Origin: Laspinema olomoucense D3b
GTDB lineage: Bacteria; Cyanobacteriota; Cyanobacteriia; Cyanobacteriales; Laspinemataceae
Direction of reading: 5' to 3'
NCBI RefSeq assembly: GCF_025370785.1
Contig: NZ_JAMXFA010000005.1
Span: 156,029-220,028, forward strand
DNA: 64,000 nt
Shown here: one piece after another, positions 39,101-46,414 of the stretch
Position numbering within the stretch: position 1 is the stretch's first letter
Layout of the letters: every line of letters starts with the position of its first letter
Position numbers and translations under genes: made by a program
Notes under the pieces: generated by a model
The model's input: only the letters and a program-made list of their open reading frames with translations
Told to the model about the DNA's origin: nothing
The model's database searches: none

Positions 39101-39175
39101 GGCCTCATCGTCTAATGGTTAGGATAAAGTCCTTTCAAGGCTGGGATACGGGTTCAATTCCCGTTGAGGCTACCA
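39101..39175 (+). tRNA. tRNA-Glu (UUC)
   Basis: Body of the ATCGTCTAATGG type, anticodon loop CTTTCAA. CCA is encoded. The anticodon stem has one mismatch and the terminal pair is G-U. Confidence 0.85.
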
Positions 39176-39184
39176 AATCAATCT

Positions 39185-39259
39185 CGCAGTGTAACTTAAT
39201 GGTAAAGTACCCAGCTCATAACTGGGTTGATGCAGGTTCAAATCCTGCTGCTGCGACCA
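39185..39259 (+). tRNA. tRNA with CAU anticodon (elongator Met or Ile2)
   Basis: Acceptor CGCAGTG/TGCTGCG with a paired C1-G72, anticodon loop CTCATAA on CCCAG/CTGGG, CCA encoded. C1-G72 pairing argues against initiator. Ile2 (lysidine) cannot be excluded. Confidence 0.9.
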
Positions 39260-39262
39260 AAC

Positions 39263-39337
39263 GTGGGGATAGTGTAACGGCTAACATGACGGTCTCCAAA
39301 ACCGTTGATCTGAGTTCAAATCTCAGTCCCTGCGCCA
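39263..39337 (+). tRNA. tRNA-Trp (CCA)
   Basis: Acceptor GTGGGGA/TCCCTGC (one G-U), anticodon loop CTCCAAA, discriminator G, CCA encoded. Confidence 0.92.
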
Positions 39338-39342
39338 ACTAT

Positions 39343-39419
39343 GGTGCCGTAGGCAAATCGGTAAAGCCACTGACCTTTCAAGTCAGCATCTGCGGGTTCA
39401 AATCCCGTCGGCACTGCCA
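39343..39419 (+). tRNA. tRNA-Glu-anticodon (UUC) on a Gln-like body
   Basis: Anticodon loop CTTTCAA on CTGAC/GTCAG. The D-arm (GGCAAATCGGTAAAGCC) is of the Gln type, unlike the Glu gene at 39101. G1-U72, discriminator G, CCA encoded. Confidence 0.82.
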
Positions 39420-39427
39420 CATTGTAT

Positions 39428-39514
39428 GGGCTGGTATCCAAATTGGTGAAGGAGCTTGACTGTAAATTAAGTGCTATTGTGCTGAACATGGGGGTTCGAG
39501 TCCCTCCCGGCCCA
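39428..39514 (+). tRNA. tRNA-Tyr (GUA)
   Basis: Acceptor GGGCTGG/CCGGCCC, anticodon loop CTGTAAA, long variable arm as expected for bacterial Tyr. No encoded CCA. Confidence 0.93.
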
Positions 39515-39518
39515 TTCT

Positions 39519-39605
39519 GGAGAGGTGGCCGAGTGGCTTAAGGCGCTTTCCTGCTAAGAAAGAGCGGTTTAATGACCGTCGAGGGTTCGACTCCCTCCCT
39601 CTCCG
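39519..39605 (+). tRNA. tRNA-Ser (GCU)
   Basis: Acceptor GGAGAGG/CCTCTCC, anticodon loop CTGCTAA, long variable arm, discriminator G. Canonical. Confidence 0.95.
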
Positions 39606-39642
39606 CCTTTTTTGTATAACCTGGGTGCATGACACCCAACCT

Positions 39643-39732
39643 GGAGAGATGGCCGAGAGGCTGATGGCGCGGTCTTGGAAAGACCGATCGGATTGAACAA
39701 ATCCGACGAGGGTTCAAATCCCTCTCTCTCCT
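39643..39732 (+). tRNA. tRNA-Ser (GGA)
   Basis: Acceptor GGAGAGA/TCTCTCC, anticodon loop TTGGAAA, long variable arm. Discriminator is T rather than the usual G. Confidence 0.92.
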
Positions 39733-39736
39733 TTAT

Positions 39737-39810
39737 CCCCCGGTAGCTCAGTTGGTAGTAGCGCCTGTCTGAAGAACAGGAGGTCGTCGGATCGAAGCCG
39801 ACCTGGGGGG
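39737..39810 (+). tRNA. tRNA-Phe (GAA)
   Basis: Acceptor CCCCCGG/CTGGGGG, anticodon loop CTGAAGA. The T-loop is ATCGAAG (A54 instead of T54), and C1 and discriminator G are unusual for Phe. Confidence 0.85.
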
Positions 39811-39817
39811 CTGGTAT

Positions 39818-39893
39818 TGCCTGGTGGACGATTGGCAAGTCGCTGTGACTCTGAATCATAGAGAGGTTGGTTCGACCCCAACCCAGGCATCCA
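39818..39893 (+). tRNA. tRNA-Gln (CUG)
   Basis: Acceptor TGCCTGG/CCAGGCA with Gln-typical U1-A72, anticodon loop CTCTGAA, CCA encoded. Weak anticodon stem (A-U and G-U pairs). Confidence 0.87.
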
Positions 39894-39901
39894 TATCACA
39901 A

Positions 39902-39977
39902 TGCCCTGTGGTGTAATTGGGAACATTTCTGGATTTGACCCAGAAGAGTCCAGGTTCGAACCCTGGCGGGGCATCCA
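39902..39977 (+). tRNA. tRNA-Gln (UUG), second copy in window
   Basis: Acceptor TGCCCTG/CGGGGCA, anticodon loop ATTTGAC, CCA encoded. Its D-arm (TGTAATTGGGAAC) is shared in style with the Leu-anticodon genes that follow. Confidence 0.87.
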
Positions 39978-39983
39978 ATTTTT

Positions 39984-40057
39984 GCTCCTGTGGCGTAATT
40001 GGAAAACGCGATCGCCTCAAAAGCGATTTATTGTGAGTTCGAGTCTCACCGGGAGTA
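39984..40057 (+). tRNA. Leu-anticodon (CAA) tRNA with short variable loop
   Basis: Acceptor GCTCCTG/CGGGAGT, anticodon loop CTCAAAA on ATCGC/GCGAT. The variable loop has only 5 bases (TTATT), whereas bacterial tRNA-Leu has a long arm. The anticodon arm contains a HIP1-like GCGATCGC. Charging identity is doubtful. Confidence 0.75.
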
Positions 40058-40070
40058 CCTTGGTTCTCTC

Positions 40071-40155
40071 ACTCCTGTGGCGGAATCGGTAGACGCGGCA
40101 GACTTAAAATCTGTTTTTTTAAAAAGTGTGGGTTCGAGTCCCACCAGGAGTACCA
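40071..40155 (+). tRNA. tRNA-Leu (UAA)
   Basis: Acceptor ACTCCTG/CAGGAGT, anticodon loop CTTAAAA, variable arm of about 12 bases (T-run/A-run), discriminator A, CCA encoded. A genuine Leu type, contrasting with its neighbours. Confidence 0.9.
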
Positions 40156-40156
40156 A

Positions 40157-40231
40157 CGGGATGTAATTCAGCGGTTTTAGAAGCCTTGGTTTGGGGCCAA
40201 GGAGTCGTGGGTTCAAATCCTACCATCCCGA
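40157..40231 (+). tRNA. tRNA-Pro (UGG)
   Basis: Perfect acceptor CGGGATG/CATCCCG, anticodon loop TTTGGGG. It is followed by eight T, which might be a processing or pausing site. Confidence 0.94.
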
Positions 40232-40239
40232 TTTTTTTT

Positions 40240-40313
40240 GCCCCTGTGACGTAATTGGAAACCGTCGCTCGCTCAGACCGAGTGTTTTACAGGTTCGAGT
40301 CCTGTCAGGGGTA
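40240..40313 (+). tRNA. Leu-anticodon (CAG) tRNA with short variable loop
   Basis: Acceptor GCCCCTG/CAGGGGT, anticodon loop CTCAGAC. 5-base variable loop (GTTTT). Same D-arm style as the CAA gene at 39984. Confidence 0.75.
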
Positions 40314-40346
40314 TTGGGTTTAATTCACCCAACTGATGGCCTGGTT

Positions 40347-40488
40347 TAATATACTTCTTGCAACATTCTTTCACGCCCCCCAAGAGTTAAACATTTATTC
40401 CTCTAGCCTCCCCCTTTTTAAGGGGGACGGGAGGGGGATCTCAAGGGGGAACAAGGGAGCAATCCAGTATTTTGCAAGAGGTCTAAAA
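40347..40488. repeat. MITE-like insertion inside the tRNA array
   Basis: Imperfect terminal inverted repeats, CTTCTTGCAACATTC (left) against the complement of CAGTATTTTGCAAGAGG (right). They flank about 110 bases containing a CCCCCTTTTTAAGGGGG palindrome. No coding capacity. It separates two tRNA sub-blocks. Confidence 0.6.
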
Positions 40489-40491
40489 TTC

Positions 40492-40565
40492 GCCCCTGTA
40501 GCCCAATTGGAAGAGGCACTAGACTAAGGATCTAGTGGATACTGGTTCGAGTCCAGTCAGGGGTA
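40492..40565 (+). tRNA. Leu-anticodon (AAG) tRNA with short variable loop
   Basis: Acceptor GCCCCTG/CAGGGGT, identical to the CAG gene. Anticodon loop CTAAGGA on CTAGA/TCTAG, 5-base variable loop. A34 Leu tRNAs are rare in bacteria; A-to-I editing would be needed for wobble. Confidence 0.72.
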
Positions 40566-40578
40566 TTTTGGTGATTTA

Positions 40579-40656
40579 TGCAGGGATGGAGCAATGGTTG
40601 GCTCGTCAGTCTCATAAACTGAACATCAGCAAGTTCAAATCTTGCCCCTGCCACCA
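40579..40656 (+). tRNA. Initiator-like tRNA (CAU) with a degenerate anticodon stem
   Basis: Acceptor TGCAGGG/CCCTGCC with an unpaired 1-72 position (U/C), plus the D-arm GGAGCAATGGTTGGCTC and T-arm of initiator tRNA. The anticodon stem is TCAGT/ACTGA instead of the three consecutive G-C pairs required for P-site entry. ACCA encoded. Confidence 0.78.
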
Positions 40657-40665
40657 ATTCTTAAT

Positions 40666-40738
40666 GCTGGTGTGGCTCAATTGGCAGAGCGATCGCCTTG
40701 TAAGCGATGGGTTGCAGGTTCAATTCCTGTCACCAGCT
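40666..40738 (+). tRNA. tRNA-Thr (UGU)
   Basis: Perfect acceptor GCTGGTG/CACCAGC, anticodon loop CTTGTAA, T-loop TTCAATT. Canonical. Confidence 0.95.
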
Positions 40739-40742
40739 TGTT

Positions 40743-40814
40743 GCGGGTGTGATGTAGTGGTAAGCATCTGAGTCTGCCAGTCTCAGTGCATGGGTTCAAA
40801 TCCCATCATCCGCT
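40743..40814 (+). tRNA. tRNA-Gly (GCC)
   Basis: Acceptor GCGGGTG/CATCCGC, anticodon loop CTGCCAG closed by a T-T mismatch, T-loop TTCAAAT. Confidence 0.88.
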
Positions 40815-40819
40815 TTTGG

Positions 40820-40891
40820 AGTCCTATAGCTCAACGGTAGAGCGCTTGCCTTACAAGCAAGATGTTGTCAGTTCAAATCTGACTAGGACCA
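40820..40891 (+). tRNA. tRNA-Val (UAC)
   Basis: Anticodon loop CTTACAA on CTTGC/GCAAG. Acceptor AGTCCTA/TAGGACC with an A-C mismatch at 1-72. Confidence 0.88.
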
Positions 40892-40900
40892 CCTATAAAA

Positions 40901-40974
40901 GAGAGTGTAACTTAATTGGAAAAAGTCCCGATCTTCTAAATCGGTTTATGTAGGTTCGAGTCCTACCACTCTTG
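40901..40974 (+). tRNA. tRNA-Arg (UCU)
   Basis: Acceptor GAGAGTG/CACTCTT, anticodon loop CTTCTAA on CCGAT/ATCGG, A-rich D-loop (TTAATTGGAAAAA). Confidence 0.88.
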
Positions 40975-41031
40975 TTTTTATTCACTTAAAAAGGAGGGAT
41001 TATCTTCTGAAATTCAAATGGTTTAACTTTC

Positions 41032-41265
41032 GGCGATCGCGTCTAAGCGTGACCTAATTTTTGGAGCTTACATACTTGAGTACGAGAGGAAAAGTGCCAC
41101 GAAATAACTGTGGGCGCGTGAGAACGAGGAATACGAAGAACCCGAGAGGTGGGCTTAAAAGTAGCCATCCTTTAAAGAGTGTGTAACAACCCATCGGCGG
41201 AGTCCCTCTAGTAACTGAGAAAGCGCAAAATGCTCCTCGCACTTGCACGACCAAACGCGATCGCC
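41032..41265 (+). ncRNA. Composite RNA with sarcin-ricin-loop and GTPase-associated-centre mimics
   Basis: A 234-nt noncoding segment between tRNA-Arg and tRNA-Ala is closed by a perfect 11-bp stem (GGCGATCGCGT/ACGCGATCGCC). An internal loop and CGTG/CACG follow. Inside, 41079-41090 reads AGTACGAGAGGA, identical to the universal sarcin-ricin loop of 23S rRNA, flanked by ACTT/AAGT. Then 41142-41197 aligns without gaps over 56 bases to the GTPase-associated centre (E. coli 23S 1052-1107, compared from memory; about 41 identities, including AGCCATCCTTTAAAGAGTG as in plastid/cyanobacterial 23S). The order is reversed relative to 23S and no other large 23S part is evident, so it is not a simple rRNA fragment. 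Both modules form the translation-factor binding site of the ribosome. Decoy, sensor or antibiotic-binding roles are inference. Confidence 0.82.
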
Positions 41266-41293
41266 TCACTTAGGTCAATTGTCTACTGAATCT

Positions 41294-41366
41294 GGGTCTG
41301 TAGTTCCAATGGGAGAACGCTTCTCTTGCAAAGAAGAGGTTGCGGGTTCGACCCCCGCCGGATCCA
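41294..41366 (+). tRNA. tRNA-Ala (UGC)
   Basis: Acceptor GGGTCTG/CGGATCC, anticodon loop CTTGCAA, T-loop TTCGACC. The G3-U70 identity pair of Ala is visible. Confidence 0.93.
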
Positions 41367-41371
41367 CTGAT

Positions 41372-41446
41372 GGTGTCTGAAGTCCAAGCGGTCCAGACGC
41401 TGGTTTGTGAAGCCAGTCCTAGCGGGTTCAAGTCCCGTCAGACACC
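41372..41446 (+). tRNA. tRNA-His (GUG)
   Basis: Acceptor GTGTCTG/CAGACAC plus the His-specific G-1:C73 pair, anticodon loop TTGTGAA. Canonical. Confidence 0.94.
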
Positions 41447-41450
41447 CTGC

Positions 41451-41536
41451 GGAAGATGCTGCTGAATGGACGGCAACTGGTCTCGAAAGCCAGAGTACGG
41501 GTCACTGTAGGGGTTCGATTCCTCCATCTTCCACCA
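41451..41536 (+). tRNA. tRNA-Ser (CGA)
   Basis: Acceptor GGAAGAT/ATCTTCC, anticodon loop CTCGAAA, long variable arm, CCA encoded. Confidence 0.93.
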
Positions 41537-41537
41537 C

Positions 41538-41609
41538 CCACCTGAAGCCTAAAAGTGAGGCACCGTGCTGATAACACGGGGTTAGGAGGGGCAGTACCTC
41601 CCTGGTGGA
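41538..41609 (+). tRNA. tRNA-Ile (GAU) with non-canonical T-loop
   Basis: Anticodon loop CTGATAA on a perfect CCGTG/CACGG. Acceptor CCACCTG/CTGGTGG with one T-T mismatch. T-loop GGCAGTA on GGAGG/CCTCC lacks the TTC(G/A)A consensus, so the elbow contact with the D-loop may be lost. Confidence 0.72.
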
Positions 41610-41612
41610 TTT

Positions 41613-41682
41613 CCCTTTGCCAGCGGATCTGGACCTGATGCTACGAACATCGGTGTGGGTGGTTCGACTCCATCCAAAGGGG
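41613..41682 (+). tRNA. tRNA-Arg (ACG) with reduced D-arm
   Basis: Perfect acceptor CCCTTTG/CAAAGGG, anticodon loop CTACGAA, T-loop TTCGACT. The D-arm is only CCAG-5 base loop-CTGG, lacking the usual GG and several bases. Confidence 0.75.
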
Positions 41683-41734
41683 CTTTCTCTTGCCTGTGAG
41701 ATGCCTCGCGCATCACTTTAAAGTGAGAGATTAT

Positions 41735-41806
41735 TCCTCGGTAGCTCAATGGTGGAGCGTCCGGCTGTTAACCGGAGGGTTCTTGGTTCGAGTCCAAGTC
41801 GAGGAG
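41735..41806 (+). tRNA. tRNA-Asn (GUU)
   Basis: Acceptor TCCTCGG/TCGAGGA, anticodon loop CTGTTAA, discriminator G. Canonical. The spacer before it holds two small palindromes (GATGC/GCATC and TCACTTTAAAGTGA). Confidence 0.94.
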
Positions 41807-41868
41807 TTTCGGAGTTTTATTTAAGTGAGAGGTAACGTTGTGATGAAATAGTTTAAGTCGGGATTGAT

Positions 41869-41954
41869 GGAAGCTGCTGCTGATGGGACGGCAACCAGCC
41901 TTGAAAACTGGGGTACGGTGGAAATCCGTAGGGGTTCGACTCCTCCAGCTTCCG
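41869..41954 (+). tRNA. tRNA-Ser (UGA)
   Basis: Acceptor GGAAGCT/AGCTTCC, anticodon loop CTTGAAA, long variable arm, discriminator G. Confidence 0.93.
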
Positions 41955-41971
41955 GTGATCTGGTATAAAAT

Positions 41972-42044
41972 GGGTGGTTGGCAGATCGGTTGATGCATCC
42001 GACTTTTAATCGGATCAAGAGAGGTTCAACTCCTCTACCACCCT
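41972..42044 (+). tRNA. tRNA-Lys (UUU)
   Basis: Acceptor GGGTGGT/ACCACCC, anticodon loop CTTTTAA, T-loop TTCAACT. It ends 22 bases before the GNAT start codon, so the gene is probably co-transcribed with the array. Confidence 0.94.
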
Positions 42045-42066
42045 TTATTTAAAGAGGTAAACAGTG

Positions 42067-43035
<969 letters not shown>

Positions 43036-43065
43036 ATTAGCAAATTAATTTTTTTTACTATCCGC

Positions 43066-43094
43066 TTGACAAGTCGTAGCACGAATGTTACATT
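43066..43094 (+). promoter_or_regulatory. Consensus promoter of the Y RNA-Ro60 segment
   Basis: TTGACA (43066-43071), 17-base spacer, TACATT (43089-43094). CCTTAAAAACTCAATAAT at 43139-43157 resembles the boxA-like leader of the tRNA array. Confidence 0.7.
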
Positions 43095-43233
43095 AAAGAG
43101 AGTCCAGAAAAAAACTCAATCATATTTCTCTAGTTTCCCCCTTAAAAACTCAATAATACCGGGGCGTTTAACCCAAAGCAATTAAAAGATTTTTTTGAAA
43201 CAGATTGAGGTATTTCCTTGTTTTTATACCTGA

Positions 43234-43288
43234 AACTGCTTCCCCTGAGTTGGCAAAATTCTCAGCCGCAAACTCAGCAGAAGCAGTT
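43234..43288 (+). promoter_or_regulatory. Long leader hairpin
   Basis: AACTGCTTC pairs with GAAGCAGTT and CTGAGTT with AACTCAG, separated by a 2-base internal loop. A GGC/GCC contact may close the loop. Sixteen Watson-Crick pairs in untranslated leader suggest an RNA element. Confidence 0.65.
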
Positions 43289-43321
43289 AACCACAACTCC
43301 AAATCAGTCCAACGAAATTAA

Positions 43322-43621
<300 letters not shown>

Positions 43622-43650
43622 ACTCCACCTCCTAGATTTGATAACAATTA

Positions 43651-43777
43651 GCACTTCGCGCCCTAACTTACAAAGCTTACATACTTGCTCACTGGTAGGG
43701 CATTACTTCCTGTAAGTAACACTAGCAGGTTCGATTCCTGCGTATGAACCAACGGCTTTCTTGACTTGCGCGAAGTG
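43651..43777 (+). ncRNA. Y-RNA-like unit A
   Basis: Ten-base terminal stem CACTTCGCGC/GCGCGAAGTG, internal loop containing TTGAC on the 3-prime side, second stem AAAGC/GCTTT, then a tRNA mimic: CATAC/GTATG acceptor, TGCTC/GGGCA D-stem with GG in the loop, TTACT/AGTAA anticodon-like stem, GCAGG-TTCGATT-CCTGC T-arm. This is the layout of bacterial YrlA-type Y RNAs, which bind Ro60 through the end stem. Confidence 0.75.
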
Positions 43778-43816
43778 TTTTAATTTTCTGCGGTTCAACA
43801 CCCTTTTAATATCCAG

Positions 43817-43937
43817 GCACTTCGTATCCCAACGCAGAAAGCTTACATACTTTGGTAACGCTTTACTCTCATCAAGTAAATGCAGCAGGTTCGATCCCTG
43901 TGAATGACGCAACGGCTTTCTGGACTTGTACGAGGTG
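43817..43937 (+). ncRNA. Y-RNA-like unit B
   Basis: Terminal stem CACTTCGTA/TACGAGGTG: two pairs change from CG to TA on both sides relative to unit A, i.e. covariation. AAAGC/GCTTT retained. Loop CTCATCA in the anticodon position; T-loop TTCGATC. The D-arm is weaker than in other units. Confidence 0.72.
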
Positions 43938-43975
43938 TTTAAATTTTTCCGTGTTCCACTGTTTTGTGTACCCCG

Positions 43976-44102
43976 GCACTTCGCGCCCTAACTTAAAAAG
44001 CTTACATACTTGCTCACTGGTAGGGCATTACTTTATGGAAGTAACCTTAGCAGGTTCGATTCCTGCGTATGAAATAACGGCTTTTTTGACTTGCGTGAAG
44101 TG
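43976..44102 (+). ncRNA. Y-RNA-like unit C
   Basis: Terminal stem CACTTCGCGC/GCGTGAAGTG (a G-U pair preserves pairing). tRNA mimic as in A with loop TTATGGA. Confidence 0.75.
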
Positions 44103-44140
44103 TTTTAATTTTCTCCCTTTCAAAACTGTTTTAATATCAG

Positions 44141-44267
44141 GCACTTCGTACCCCTACTCAGAAAGCTTACATACTTGCTCACTGGTGGAGCATTACTCTG
44201 ATAAAGTAACCCCAGCAGGTTCGATTCCTGCGTATGAACCAACGGCTTTCTGGACTTGTACGAGGTG
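44141..44267 (+). ncRNA. Y-RNA-like unit D
   Basis: Terminal stem CACTTCGTA/TACGAGGTG as in B. D-stem TGCTC/GAGCA is fully Watson-Crick (U-G in A becomes U-A here). Anticodon-position loop CTGATAA. Confidence 0.75.
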
Positions 44268-44306
44268 GTTAAATTTTTCGGGTTTCATCCGGCTTGTAGT
44301 ATCCAC

Positions 44307-44441
44307 GCACTTCGCGCCCTAACTGCAAAAGCTTACATACTTGCTACTGGTAAAGCGCTTGATTCAAAATCAAGTACCCGTAAGGGTTTGTGGGTTCAAC
44401 TCCCATGTATAAACAACGGCTTTTCAAACTTGCGCGAAGTG
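44307..44441 (+). ncRNA. Y-RNA-like unit E with class II Leu-like module
   Basis: Terminal stem CACTTCGCGC/GCGCGAAGTG. The inner module differs: anticodon-like CTTGA-TTCAAAA-TCAAG (CAA, Leu) and a long variable arm (CCCGTAAGGG), then T-arm GTGGG-TTCAACT-CCCAT. The closing stem is followed by TTC and eight T, a possible terminator before the Ro60 gene. Confidence 0.72.
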
Positions 44442-44457
44442 TTCTTTTTTTTGTTAA

Positions 44458-45948
<1,491 letters not shown>

Positions 45949-46008
45949 AGGAAGTCGGATGCGCTACGGCGCATCCAGCTTATTTATACCTATTCTCCCT
46001 TAAATCCT

Positions 46009-46272
46009 ATGCAGTGTGGACTCTGCCAACGAGAGATGGAGAACCTCACGGTTCACCACCTGATTCCGAAACAAAAAGATGGAGCAAAAGGGCCGAGGGT
46101 TGATATTTGTTCAGCCTGTCACCGTCAGGTTCATGCACTCTTTGATAATGCTCAACTGGCGAAGGAACTTAATACGGTGGAAAAACTCCAGGAAGAACCC
46201 CAAATGAAGAAATTTCTGGCTTGGGTGAGGAAGCAAAAGCCCGAGAAAAAGATTAAGGTGCATCGCGCCTAA
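46009..46272 (+). CDS. Small HNH nuclease
   Basis: The 87-residue protein begins MQCGLCQREMENLTVHHLIPKQKDG and continues with ICSACHRQVHALFDN: CxxC, HH, CxxC and H give a compact zinc-bound HNH fold. The tail is Lys-rich. It lies 60 bases after the Ro60 gene on the same strand; co-expression would hint at an RNA- or DNA-processing partner, which remains inference. Confidence 0.85.
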   Translation: MQCGLCQREMENLTVHHLIPKQKDGAKGPRVDICSACHRQVHALFDNAQLAKELNTVEKLQEEPQMKKFLAWVRKQKPEKKIKVHRA

Positions 46273-46414
46273 TTATTTTAGCGCGCCCGATCCTCCCAGT
46301 CCCTTGGGTAATTGGACAATCCCTGCAAAACTCCCGATCGCCATGTCAAGTTAATCTTTAGAAGTTTTAGGCTCTAAAGATTAACTTTTGTGGGAGAGGA
46401 AGTGCAAGACTCTC

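Noticed and set aside
39115-40771. Several 60-110 codon frames in the tRNA array
   Set aside because: All overlap tRNA genes on one or both strands and have tRNA-derived sequence.
41032-41265. A broken piece of a 23S rRNA gene
   Set aside because: The two 23S-like modules are in reversed order, lack the sequence between them, and are enclosed by a perfect 11-bp stem; tertiary-contact positions covary.
43234-43288. Possible 5S rRNA mimic (CCG-AACTCAG-like bases)
   Set aside because: Only a short similarity; spacing and pairing do not match 5S loop C, so I report it only as a leader hairpin.
43852-44322. 156-codon open frame across the Y-like units
   Set aside because: It runs through tandem repeats with conserved RNA stems; the peptide repeats only reflect the RNA repeats.
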